A DNA stretch of 64,000 nucleotides from Pseudomonadota bacterium (GTDB lineage: Bacteria; Myxococcota; Myxococcia; Myxococcales; Myxococcaceae), in the NCBI GenBank assembly GCA_023426545.1, contig JAFAAN010000152.1:1-64000 (forward strand), given 5' to 3'. Below the pieces are notes generated by a model that saw only the letters and a list, made by a program, of their open reading frames with translations, was not told the DNA's origin and made no database searches. The position numbers and the translations under genes were made by a program. Shown piece after piece: positions 1 to 9,177 of this stretch (the first letter of the stretch is position 1; the number at the start of each line of letters is the position of its first letter).

Positions 1-2
1 CC

Positions 3-872
3 GGAGATGTGACGGCCGTGGGCAGCGCTGCAAACAAGGCGGTCCTCGTCCCGGGCGACACCTCCTTCCAGACCAACGCCACCGGCTGTGGTGACAACAA
101 TACGGTGTGGAACGCCGTCTGGGCGGATATGGCGAATCAGGGCCTCGGCTACTTCGGCTCGTCGAACGGGCGGCTCTCCATCCTGGACCGGAGCCAGAAC
201 GCCTGTTCGCAGATGCATGACATGGGCCGCAACATCCAGGGGCTCGTCGGGTTCCGGAATGGAGGAACCCTGGAGGTTCACGGCGTCACGTCGAGCTCCG
301 GCGTGGCCAACCAGGGACTGACGTTCATCTGGGATGGCGTCAACGGGCCGAGCTCACTGAAGTTCGGCACCGCGGAAGTCGCGCCGCTGTTCGACATCCA
401 CGGACGCTCCCAATACACGCTGTTCGCGGTCGGCGGTTACGACTCCGGAAGCACCCGGGCTCGGGTCTACCGCTTCGATAACAGCAGCGGTCAATGGCAA
501 TCCCAGTTTGTGCAAGACAGCATCCCAGGATTGGGGCGCCTGCGCAGCGTCTGGGTGGTACACAGCATGCTGGCCTTCGCCGTAGGCGAGGCCCAGAACA
601 ACACGAACTCCGTCATTCAATGGAACGGCAGCACCTGGAGCAGGATGCCCTTCCCCAACACCTATAATGAAACACTGACATCCGTCATCGCGTTCGGCGC
701 CGGCTCCGTCTACGTCACCGCGCAGAGCGGGCGCATCTACCGGTACGACGGTCAGCAGTGGCAGGTCATCTTCGAGAACACGAACTACCGCTTCAACGAC
801 ATCTCGGGCACCAGCCCCGCGGACCTCTGGGTCGCGGGTGACAATGGCCGGATCCTCCGCTGGCCGGAGTAG
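3..872 (+). CDS. Repeat (beta-propeller-like) protein, 5' end outside window
   Basis: The reading frame is open back to the first bases, so the true start lies upstream and only the C-terminal part is seen (about 289 residues). The protein consists of repeated segments with small, aromatic and Gly residues, such as WNGSTW, YRYDGQQW and a final DLWVAGDNGRILRW, spaced roughly 45-50 residues apart. This pattern is typical of the WD/kelch-like propeller proteins that myxobacteria export to the cell surface. No catalytic motif is visible. Codon use is visibly less GC-rich in the third position than in the neighbouring kinase. It ends convergently with the kinase gene, with a strong hairpin between. 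Propeller fold is an inference from repeat spacing; the function is unknown. Confidence 0.7.
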   Translation, partial: GDVTAVGSAANKAVLVPGDTSFQTNATGCGDNNTVWNAVWADMANQGLGYFGSSNGRLSILDRSQNACSQMHDMGRNIQGLVGFRNGGTLEVHGVTSSSGVANQGLTFIWDGVNGPSSLKFGTAEVAPLFDIHGRSQYTLFAVGGYDSGSTRARVYRFDNSSGQWQSQFVQDSIPGLGRLRSVWVVHSMLAFAVGEAQNNTNSVIQWNGSTWSRMPFPNTYNETLTSVIAFGAGSVYVTAQSGRIYRYDGQQWQVIFENTNYRFNDISGTSPADLWVAGDNGRILRWPE

Positions 873-887
873 CAGCACACATCACCA

Positions 888-918
888 GGGGCCGCCATGG
901 ATGAGCCTTGGCGGCCCC
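888..918. terminator. Hairpin between convergent genes
   Basis: A 13-bp inverted repeat with one mismatch (GGGGCCGCCATGG, 5-base loop, CCTTGGCGGCCCC) sits between the convergent ends of the repeat protein and the PEGA kinase. There is no T-run on either side, so if it terminates transcription it does so as a bidirectional GC-rich hairpin. Confidence 0.5.
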
Positions 919-923
919 GTCGC

Positions 924-3086
924 TCACTCCGTCTCGAGGTTCATCTTGAACACGTTGGGCGGACCGGCCTTCACCTCAACGGTGCGGGTCACGTCCTTGC
1001 CCAGCTCCTTGTTGACGAGCCGAACGGTGTGTCGCCCCACCGAGACCTCCACCGCGTCGAGAGGCGTCTGCCCCAGGACCTTCCCATCGAGCGACACCAC
1101 CGCATAGGGGCGAATGCGAAACTCCAGGGTTCCCTTCGCCACCGCGACGGCCTTGCGAACCGGCGTGCCCTCCCTGCTCCGAGGCGTACTCGTGCTCGGA
1201 GCCACAGCGGGCTTCTCCTGTGCAACCTTCGCGACCGCTGGAGCTGCGACCGCTTCCGGAACAGCCTTCGCTACAGCGGGTTCTGCCGCCGCCTCCGAAG
1301 CGGCCTTCACGGCCGCGGGAGCCGCGACGGCTTCAGGAGCAGTTCCTTCCGGAGTGCTGCTCGCGCCCGCTGGCGACACGTCCCGCGCAACAGCCATCGC
1401 TGGGGGCGCCTTCGCCTCGACAGCCGGCTCCGATGGCCCCGGAGCCTTCCCTGCGGCTGCGGCGCCGGCACCAATCGTCCGGGCGGCATCGGCCTTCGCA
1501 TCCGGGAGCGGACGCGAAGGCTCCGGAGGGAGCGCTGTCAGGGGAGGCGGATTCACCCGCACCGGCACGACCTCCCCTTCCCCTCCGCGCGTCAGGGCGA
1601 TGCCGCCACCGACCGCCAGCACCACCAGCCCTCCGACCACCGCGGCAGCCACACTGACTGGCCGCTTGGGCGCCGGGGCCGCGACGTACTCCGTGCTCCG
1701 GGTGTGCACGGCGTCATCCGCATCCCCCCGTGGAGCGTCAGCGGGTGCGGGCATCGACTCGGGTACCGTCGACTCGGCCGCCGCCATCACCACGGCGGCC
1801 TCGTCACGCACCGCCCGCCTTGATTCCTTGCGCGCCTCTCCCGCCCGCGCGGCCACGCGCGACGCCGCACCGGCCCGCAGCTCAGGGCTCTTCACCACCA
1901 CCGGATACGACTGAAGCGTGTCAGGCTCCGAGAGGGATTGCGCTTCCAGCTCCCGCACGATGCCGGCGACGGCCTGGGGCATCGGCGTCGTCGGTGATGT
2001 CGAGTCCAGCGAAGCCGACACGGCCGGCGCCACCAGCGACCGGGGCATCGGCGTCGTGGGCGACGTCGAGACCACCGGAGGCTCCGCGGGCGATACCATG
2101 GACGAGGCCCGGACCTTCGACTTCGGAGCCGCCGACCCCCGGCCGCTCCCCGCCGAAGGCGTCGCCATGGGCGCGCCCCCCTCCGGCACCCACTGCGCGA
2201 TGCGCTGGGCAATCTGGTAGGCGCCCACCGGCTCACCGGTGGAGAGCACGAAGCGCTCCAGGTCGTCCTGGAGCGCGCGGCAGTCCGGGTAGCGCCGCTC
2301 GCGGTCCTTCGCCAGCGCCTTGTCGAGCACCTGCTGAAGCGCCTCCGGGACATCCGGCCGGCGCTGCGCCACCGGGATGAACGACTCGAACAGGATGGCC
2401 TGCATCACGCTCACGTCCGTGCCCGCGTCGAACGGCCGCTTCCCCGTGAGCAATTCATACAGCACCATCCCCAGCGCATAGACATCCACGCGCCGGTCCA
2501 TGGCCTTGGCCTGGAGCTGCTCGGGCGGCATGTACGCCACCTTGCCCTTCACCACGCCCGTCAGCGTCCGGTGCCCCTGCCCCGCCACCTTCGCGATGCC
2601 GAAGTCCACCACCTTCACCGCGCCCTGCCGCGACACCAGGATGTTGTCCGGGCTGACGTCCCGATGAATCAGCCCCAGGGGCTCGCCCGTCTCCGGGTCG
2701 CGGAACTCGTGCGCATACGCCAGTCCCTCCGCTGCGGACGCCACCACCTTCGCGCAGAAGGCGGGCGGCAGCGCCTCCTCGGCGGCCCGCTTCACCAGCT
2801 TGCGCAGGTTCGGCCCGTCGATGAACTCCATCGCCAGGAAGAAGCTGCCCTCGACCTCACCGAAGTCGAAAATCTGCACGATGTTCGGGTGCTCGAGCTG
2901 CGCCGCCAGCCGCGCCTCGCCCAGGAACATCTCCACGAAGGCCGGGTCCTCCGCCAGATGCGGAAGGATTCGCTTGAGCACGAGCGTCTTCTCGAAGCCG
3001 CGTGGCCCCGCGGCCTTCGCGAGGAAGACCTCCGCCATGCCGCCCGACGCAAGCTTTCGCACCAGTTGGTACTTCCCGATTCGCAT
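924..3086 (-). CDS. Membrane Ser/Thr protein kinase with PEGA domain
   Basis: A Hanks-type kinase of 720 residues. Residues 1-270 hold the catalytic domain: glycine loop ASGGMAEVF, VLKR lysine, HRDVSPDN catalytic loop, DFGIAK and MPPEQ. The usual lysine of HRDLKPxN is serine here, a variant common in myxobacterial kinases. A long Ala/Pro/Ser linker follows, including two copies of STSPTTPMP, then one membrane helix near residue 480 (AAAVVGGLVVLAVGGGIAL). A further Ala/Pro/Glu-rich stretch leads to a C-terminal PEGA domain (about 650-720), which in other proteins lies outside the cytoplasmic membrane and binds surface structures. The start ATG has GGGAG upstream. It is divergent from a second kinase. 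Substrates are unknown; a sensor role is inferred from the architecture. Confidence 0.93.
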   Translation of the reverse strand: MRIGKYQLVRKLASGGMAEVFLAKAAGPRGFEKTLVLKRILPHLAEDPAFVEMFLGEARLAAQLEHPNIVQIFDFGEVEGSFFLAMEFIDGPNLRKLVKRAAEEALPPAFCAKVVASAAEGLAYAHEFRDPETGEPLGLIHRDVSPDNILVSRQGAVKVVDFGIAKVAGQGHRTLTGVVKGKVAYMPPEQLQAKAMDRRVDVYALGMVLYELLTGKRPFDAGTDVSVMQAILFESFIPVAQRRPDVPEALQQVLDKALAKDRERRYPDCRALQDDLERFVLSTGEPVGAYQIAQRIAQWVPEGGAPMATPSAGSGRGSAAPKSKVRASSMVSPAEPPVVSTSPTTPMPRSLVAPAVSASLDSTSPTTPMPQAVAGIVRELEAQSLSEPDTLQSYPVVVKSPELRAGAASRVAARAGEARKESRRAVRDEAAVVMAAAESTVPESMPAPADAPRGDADDAVHTRSTEYVAAPAPKRPVSVAAAVVGGLVVLAVGGGIALTRGGEGEVVPVRVNPPPLTALPPEPSRPLPDAKADAARTIGAGAAAAGKAPGPSEPAVEAKAPPAMAVARDVSPAGASSTPEGTAPEAVAAPAAVKAASEAAAEPAVAKAVPEAVAAPAVAKVAQEKPAVAPSTSTPRSREGTPVRKAVAVAKGTLEFRIRPYAVVSLDGKVLGQTPLDAVEVSVGRHTVRLVNKELGKDVTRTVEVKAGPPNVFKMNLETE

Positions 3087-3173
3087 TGACTCGGGTTCTC
3101 CCAGGTTTGTCGGAAAAGTAAAACCACCTGCCGCCGGTTCTGCCGGGCTCCGAGCAATCAGGCGTTCCCATCG

Positions 3174-3203
3174 TTGACCCTGGTATGACGTGGTCCGTAG
3201 GAT
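3174..3203 (+). promoter_or_regulatory. Candidate sigma70-type promoter for the soluble kinase
   Basis: TTGACC (3174-3179) and TAGGAT (3198-3203) are separated by 18 bp in the divergent kinase spacer. Transcription would start only about 5 bases before the ATG at 3215, so the mRNA would be nearly leaderless. Confidence 0.4.
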
Positions 3204-3214
3204 TTCATCACCCC

Positions 3215-4356
3215 ATGCCCCCGAAGTTCATCGGTCCCTACCGCGTTCTGGAAACGCTTGGCAGTGGCGGGGCAGGAACCGTGTATCGGGCCCTGGACCG
3301 CCGCACCACCGACGAGGTCGCGCTGAAGCTGCTTTCAGCCGGCCCCGCGCGAGACGCTCGTGCCGCGCGCAGGCTCGCCCGCGAGTTCCACACGCTGGTG
3401 GACCTGGCGCACCCCAACGTGGTGAAGGTCTTCGAGTCGGGCGTCCACCAGGGCGTGCCCTACCTCGCCATGGAGCTCATCGAGGGCCTCACCCTGCGCC
3501 ACTACCTCGACCTGAGCAGCGACGACCGGCTGTCCCCGCCGGGCGGCCACACCCCGCGCAGCCCGCTGTCCGTGCTGCGCACCGCGGATGACGACTTCGG
3601 CGCCTCCGACCCGGATTTCTCCGATTCGATGGACGACTCCTTCGACGACAGTCCTCACGATGGGACCTTCGGCCTGGAGGCGTTCGCGGAGGAGGCCCCC
3701 AGCGAGGACCTGGAGAGCTTCGCCGGCGGTGGCGGCCTGAACATCGGCATCGGCTCGGACGACTCGATTGACGGCTTCGACCTGCCCGTCCCCGCGCCGC
3801 GCGCGCCGCAGCCCGAGGTGGAGGCCGGCCGCGTCCTCCGCGAGGAGGACCTGAACCGGCCCGAGCGAATGGGGCGGCTCAAGGACGCCATGCTCCAGAT
3901 TTGCGAGGCGCTGGCCTACATCCACGGGCACGGGCTGGTCCACCGGGACCTCAAGCCGTCCAACATCATGGTGGACGACGACCGGCAGGTGCGGCTGATG
4001 GACTTCGGGCTCGCCAAGTTCCTCGCCGACGACGCGGCCATCACCGAGGCCGGCAAGCTGGTGGGCACCTACCGCTACATGGCGCCCGAGCAGATTCTGG
4101 GCGAGCCCCTGGATGGGCGCTCCGACCTGTACAGCCTGGGGGTCATCCTCTATGAGCTGCTCAGCGGGCGGCCCCCCTTCGACGCGAAGTCGCCGCACGA
4201 GCTCTGGCGTCAGGTGCTGGAGACGGAGCCGCCCTCCGTGCTGGCGCTGAACCTTCACGGGGACCCGCAGCTCGCGCGCGTCGCCCACCGCCTCATCCGC
4301 AAGGAGCCGGACGACCGGTTCCAGACGGCCGAGGAAGTCTACGAGGCCCTGTCCGA

Positions 4357-4360
<4 letters not shown>
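3215..4360 (+). CDS. Soluble Ser/Thr protein kinase with acidic insert
   Basis: A 381-residue Hanks-type kinase with no membrane segment. All key residues are present: GSGGAGTVY loop, ALK lysine 38, HRDLKPSN at 243-250, DFGLAK at 263, and APEQ. Between the hinge region and helix E there is an insert of about 105 residues (about 101-205), rich in Asp, Ser, Gly and Phe (for example SDSMDDSFDDSPHDG), that ordinary kinases lack. I chose the ATG at 3215 rather than the one at 3185 because the kinase domain begins right there, and a promoter-like -10 lies between them. Its stop overlaps the start of the pseudouridine synthase (GTGA), so the two are probably co-translated. Cytoplasmic; substrate unknown. 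Confidence 0.92.
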
Positions 4361-5307
<947 letters not shown>

Positions 5308-5316
5308 GGGCCGTTG

Positions 5317-5730
5317 CTATTCGCCCATCACCTTCACGATGACGCGCTTGCGGCGCTGGCCGTCGAACTCGGCGTAGAACACCTGCTGCCAGGGGCCCAG
5401 GTCCAGCTTGCCGGCGGTGACGGGGACGAGGACCTGGTGGTGGACGAGCATCGACTTGAGGTGGGCGTCGCCGTTGTCCTCCCCCGTGCGGTGGTGCCGG
5501 TAATCGGGGCCAGCGGGCGCCAGGTGCTGGAGCCACTCCCAGATGTCCTCATGGAGGCCGGGCTCGTCGTCGTTGACGAAGACGCCCGCGGTGATGTGCA
5601 TGGCGGAGACGAGGACCATTCCCTCCTGGATGCCGCTCTTGCGGACCAGTGAAGCCACCGTGTCGGTGAGGCGGACCAGCTCTCGGCGCTGCCGCGTCTC
5701 GAACCACAGGTACTCCGTCAGGGTCTTCAT
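5317..5730 (-). CDS. YjbQ/UPF0047 family protein
   Basis: 137 residues, the usual length for this family, whose members have weak thiamine-phosphate synthase activity but no settled physiological role. Recognisable family blocks are VSAMHITAGVFVNDDEPGL, the HHRTGEDNGDAHLKS segment with clustered His/Asp/Asn, and the C-terminal QQVFYAEFDG. GGAG lies about 7 bases before the ATG. It ends convergently with the pseudouridine synthase, 9 bp apart, and is divergent from dinB over only 36 bp. Cytoplasmic, probably a trimeric beta-barrel enzyme by analogy with solved members. Confidence 0.88.
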   Translation of the reverse strand: MKTLTEYLWFETRQRRELVRLTDTVASLVRKSGIQEGMVLVSAMHITAGVFVNDDEPGLHEDIWEWLQHLAPAGPDYRHHRTGEDNGDAHLKSMLVHHQVLVPVTAGKLDLGPWQQVFYAEFDGQRRKRVIVKVMGE

Positions 5731-5766
5731 GTCGGTCTCCGCCGGGCGTCAGAGGGCCCCTCTAAA

Positions 5767-6987
5767 ATGACTCACAACATGCGAGCCATCATCCACGTGG
5801 ACATGGATGCCTTCTATGCGTCCGTGGAGCAGCGGGACAACCCGGCCCTGCGGGGCAAGCCGCTCATCGTGGGCGGGCATGCCCAGCGCGGCGTGGTGGT
5901 CGCCGCCTCCTACGAGGTGCGCCCCTTCGGCGTGCGCAGCGCCATGCCCATGGCCCGGGCCACGAAGGCCGCGCCTCATGCCATCGTCGTGAAGCCCCGC
6001 TTCTCCGCCTATGCGGAGGCCAGCGAGCAGGTGTTCACCATCCTGGAGCGCTACACGCCGCTCATCGAGCCGCTCTCGCTGGACGAGGCCTTCCTCGACG
6101 TGACGGCGTCGGTGGGCCTCTTCGGAACGCCCGCGGACATCGCCCGGCGCATCCGCAAGGAGATTGCCGACGAGCTGGGGCTGCCCTCCTCCGCGGGGGT
6201 GGCCACGGTGAAGTTCGTGGCGAAGATTGCCTCCGACCTCGCCAAGCCCAACGGCCAGCGGGAGGTGCGCGCGGAGGAGACGGTGGCCTTTCTCGCGAGC
6301 CTGCCGGTGTCGCGCCTGTGGGGTGTGGGACCGAAGACGGAGGAGGCGCTCAAGCTCGCGGGGCTGAAGACGATTGGCGACGTGGCGACCAGGGACCTGG
6401 ACTGGCTGGAGGACCGGCTGGGCGCCAGCGGACGGCACCTGTGGGAGCTGTCGCAGGGAATCGACGCGCGCGAGGTGGTGCCGGACCGCGCCGCCAAGAG
6501 CGTGGGCGCCGAGGACACCTTCGAGGAGGACCTGTCGGGCCTGGAGGCCCTCAAGCCGCACGTGCATGCCCAGGCGCTGCGCGTCGCCCGGCGCTTGCGG
6601 CGCGCGGCGCTCAAGAGCCGCGTGGTGCAGCTCAAGTTGAAGTTCGCGGACTTCACGCTCATCACCCGGCGCACCACGCTGCGCGAGGCCACGGATGATG
6701 GGCAGACGCTCTACCGCGCCGCGCTGGAGCTGCTGGAGAAGGCGCACCAGGGCAAGCCGCTGCGGCTCACCGGCGTCAGCGTGCAGTTGGATGAGGAGCA
6801 GCCCCAGCTCGGCCTCTTTCCCGCCGCCGCGCCGCGCACCGCGAAGCTGAACGCGGCGCTGGACAGGATTGCCGAGCGGTTTGGCAGCAAGGCCATCACC
6901 ACCGCGGACATCGCGGGCAGCGAGGCCAGTGACAGCGCGGAGCACCGCTCCGAGCGGCCCGTGGACAAGGGCGGGCCGAAACCCTGA
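5767..6987 (+). CDS. dinB: DNA polymerase IV (Y family)
   Basis: 406 residues. Catalytic acidic residues are present: HVDMDAFYASVEQ (Asp12, Asp14) and SLDEAFLDV (Asp106, Glu107). The helix-hairpin-helix part of the thumb (LWGVGPKTEEAL) and the little-finger region follow. A beta-clamp binding motif QLGLF lies at 347-351, unusually about 55 residues before the C-terminus; the tail after it is polar and probably disordered. The enzyme performs translesion synthesis. The ATG at 5767 was chosen because GAGG lies about 10 bases upstream; that sequence sits in a small hairpin (AGAGGGCCCCTCT, 5751-5763) that could mask it. No SOS box was recognised. Confidence 0.95.
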   Translation: MTHNMRAIIHVDMDAFYASVEQRDNPALRGKPLIVGGHAQRGVVVAASYEVRPFGVRSAMPMARATKAAPHAIVVKPRFSAYAEASEQVFTILERYTPLIEPLSLDEAFLDVTASVGLFGTPADIARRIRKEIADELGLPSSAGVATVKFVAKIASDLAKPNGQREVRAEETVAFLASLPVSRLWGVGPKTEEALKLAGLKTIGDVATRDLDWLEDRLGASGRHLWELSQGIDAREVVPDRAAKSVGAEDTFEEDLSGLEALKPHVHAQALRVARRLRRAALKSRVVQLKLKFADFTLITRRTTLREATDDGQTLYRAALELLEKAHQGKPLRLTGVSVQLDEEQPQLGLFPAAAPRTAKLNAALDRIAERFGSKAITTADIAGSEASDSAEHRSERPVDKGGPKP

Positions 6988-7092
6988 GTCACGACGCGCG
7001 CGGGGGCACCCCCGGGCGTGGAGCGAGGCGGCGCCCAGGCGCCCCGCTTCCTCAGGAGCTGCCAGCGCGCCGCGGGACGTCCCGAGCGGCGC

Positions 7093-8796
7093 TCAGGCGT
7101 CTCCGGCTTCCGAGCCCGACTCGGAGGCGTCGGCGCTCTCGCCAGCCGCCCCGTTCGCCGAGGGCCGGCGGCGACGGCGACGGCGGCGGCGCTTGCGCTG
7201 CCCTCCCTCGGCCGAGTCGCCCTCCGCCGCGGTAGAGCGCGGCTGCGGCACCTCACCGGCCTTCCAGGCCTCCAGCTGCTCACGCCCCTCGCCCGTGGCC
7301 TCCACCGTCATCTCGAACACGGTGAGCGCCTCGTTGAAGAGCGGGTGACGCTTGAACGCGGCGCTGCGACGGCGGCGCTCCCCCGTCAGGGTGCGCTGGG
7401 CCAACAGCAGCATGCGGCAGCGCTCGGCGATGCGGCGCGGCAGGCGCGCGGACTGCACGAAGCCCGCGAGCAGGTCCTCCACCACCTGCGACACGGACGG
7501 GCGGCCGCCCTCCTGGGCCTCCTCCGGTCCCGTCGAGCGGCTGATGGGAATCAGCAACATCGCCAGGAGAATGGCATCGTCCAGGGGCTCGCCCGCGGAC
7601 ACGCGCCGGTCCAGCGCCTCGGCGAAGGCGTAGAAGGTCTTCTCCCCTTCCTTGCCGTGCTGCTTCAGGTAGGCGTTGACGGGCGGCAGCAGGATCTTGA
7701 GCGCGTCCAGCGCGTCCAGCAGCTTGAGCGCCGGGGCGGACACGCCGCCGCGGATGAGGCGGAAGGTCTCCTCCAGCAGGCGCGCGGGGGCGCAGCGCGG
7801 CAGGTCCTCCACCGCGCCCTCCATGGCCGCGTACGTGCGCGACTCCAGGTCCAGCCCCAGCTTCGCCGCGAAGCGCACGGCGCGGAGGATGCGGACCGGG
7901 TCCTCGCGCATGCGCACTTCCGGGTCGCCAATGGTGCGGATGAAGCGCTCGTCCAGGTCGCGGCGACCGCGGACGTAGTCGATGACCCGCCCCTCGCTCA
8001 CGTCATAGAACAGGCCGTTGATGGTGAAGTCGCGGCGGCGCGCGTCCTCCTGCGCGGTGCCGAAGACGTTGTCGTGGGTGATGAGCAGGTCCTCACCGTC
8101 CCCGTCGTCCTCGCCGCCGTTCGAGGCGGCCTCCAGCTCCGTCGGGTTCGCGCGGAAGGTGGAGACCTCGATGATCTTCCCCCCCTTGAAGTAGACGTGC
8201 GCCAGCCGGAAGCGCCGGCCAATGAGCCGGCAGTTGCGGAAGATGCCGCGCACCTCGTTGGGCGTCGCGCTGGTGGCGATGTCGAAGTCCTTCGGCTTGC
8301 GCCCCAGCAGCAGGTCGCGCACGCAGCCGCCCACCATGTACGCCTGGTGGCCATGCTGATGCAGCCGCAGCACCACCTTCAGCGCGTCGGGGTCCAGCTC
8401 GTCCGGGTCGATCTCCGCGGGCTCGCCGGAGGGGCGAACGTAGGGCACGTGCAGCGCGCGCTCCGCGGGCGTGGGCTCCGGCTCGGGTTCGAGGACGGTG
8501 GGCACCTCCTCGACGTCCTCATCGCGGGCCTCGGCGGCGTCCTCGGCCTCCGCGGCGGCGAGCGCGGCCTCGGCGCCCAGGACGGCTTCGTCCAGGCCGT
8601 TCTCAGCGGCGTCCGCCTCTTCGTCGTCGTCCTCGTCATCGCCGAGGTCGGCGTCCGCGGAGGCCAGCGGGGGCTCGGGGGGGATGGAAGCAGGGGTCGC
8701 TTGTGAATCTTCGGAGGCCTGCTCGTTGGCGGCCAGGGGCTCGGAGGCGCTGTCCTCTTGGCGAGGAGACGCCGACAGCTCCGGATTGGAGTTCAT
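7093..8796 (-). CDS. pcnB: Poly(A) polymerase/CCA-adding family nucleotidyltransferase
   Basis: 567 residues from the chosen start. The nucleotidyltransferase core begins near residue 150 with MVGGCVRDLLLGRKPKDFDIATSA (split here as VGGCVRDLLLG and KDFDIATSA, the latter carrying the metal-binding Asp pair), followed by RRRDFTINGLFYD and the RNA-binding domain. The family adds poly(A) or CCA ends to RNA; the long form with charged tails resembles PcnB more than Cca. Two additions stand out: an acidic, Glu/Ala/Asp-rich N-terminal region of about 120 residues, and a C-terminal block of ten arginines. The start at 8796 was chosen for its AGAGGT; an upstream in-frame ATG at 8925 would add 43 low-complexity residues but has no ribosome site. 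Confidence 0.85.
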   Translation of the reverse strand: MNSNPELSASPRQEDSASEPLAANEQASEDSQATPASIPPEPPLASADADLGDDEDDDEEADAAENGLDEAVLGAEAALAAAEAEDAAEARDEDVEEVPTVLEPEPEPTPAERALHVPYVRPSGEPAEIDPDELDPDALKVVLRLHQHGHQAYMVGGCVRDLLLGRKPKDFDIATSATPNEVRGIFRNCRLIGRRFRLAHVYFKGGKIIEVSTFRANPTELEAASNGGEDDGDGEDLLITHDNVFGTAQEDARRRDFTINGLFYDVSEGRVIDYVRGRRDLDERFIRTIGDPEVRMREDPVRILRAVRFAAKLGLDLESRTYAAMEGAVEDLPRCAPARLLEETFRLIRGGVSAPALKLLDALDALKILLPPVNAYLKQHGKEGEKTFYAFAEALDRRVSAGEPLDDAILLAMLLIPISRSTGPEEAQEGGRPSVSQVVEDLLAGFVQSARLPRRIAERCRMLLLAQRTLTGERRRRSAAFKRHPLFNEALTVFEMTVEATGEGREQLEAWKAGEVPQPRSTAAEGDSAEGGQRKRRRRRRRRRPSANGAAGESADASESGSEAGDA

Positions 8797-8935
8797 GGGT
8801 ACCTCTTGTCCGCCGCGCTCGGAAGTCCCTGCCGCCTCTGGAGAGGCAACCTCGCGCGCGTCATTCTCGGGCGCAGGTGGCAGCAGACCGCCGGCAGGCG
8901 GCGTTTCAGTCAAAGCTCGTGTCATCAGCCAATGA

Positions 8936-8951
8936 CGTCCCAGGTGGGACG
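8936..8951. promoter_or_regulatory. Inverted repeat upstream of pcnB
   Basis: CGTCCCAGGTGGGACG is a perfect inverted repeat just beyond the longer possible pcnB start. A TATAGA -10-like hexamer (minus strand, 8967-8972) lies next to it without a clear -35. A related palindrome occurs at 9055-9066. Operator role is conjecture. Confidence 0.3.
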
Positions 8952-9054
8952 CTTGAAGGCCAGCCGTCTATACCGCATCCTCCGGGTAGGGAGTAGCGAG
9001 TGACGACATTGTTGTCGGATGTCACCGGACGGCAGGGTGCCTCGCGGCCACGCG

Positions 9055-9066
9055 TGGGACGTCCCA
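9055..9066. promoter_or_regulatory. 12-bp perfect palindrome TGGGACGTCCCA
   Basis: Lies in the 252-bp spacer between the phosphatase gene and pcnB and shares the GGGAC/GTCCC halves with the inverted repeat at 8936-8951. No coding sequence or convincing terminator was seen in the rest of this spacer. Confidence 0.25.
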
Positions 9067-9177
9067 GCCACCCGGGGCACTCTGTCCTGTACCAACACGC
9101 CAGCCGAGGGAATCGTTCTGGGGCCGGGCCGCGTGGGGGACGTCGGGCCCCCCGTAGGGCAGGCGGGCGGCCCCGCC

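Noticed and set aside
5749..6945. Minus-strand frame opposite dinB
   Set aside because: Shadow of the polymerase gene; no motif, atypical composition.
6988..7092. GGCGCC-rich hairpin between dinB and pcnB as a terminator
   Set aside because: The stem needs bulges and very short loops and has no T-run; random in such GC-rich DNA.
8797..8925. Longer N-terminus for pcnB from the ATG at 8925
   Set aside because: Kept only as an alternative: no ribosome site, whereas AGAGGT precedes the ATG at 8796.
8926..9177. tRNA or small RNA gene in one of the larger spacers
   Set aside because: No cloverleaf, no CCA end and no terminator; only palindromes were found.
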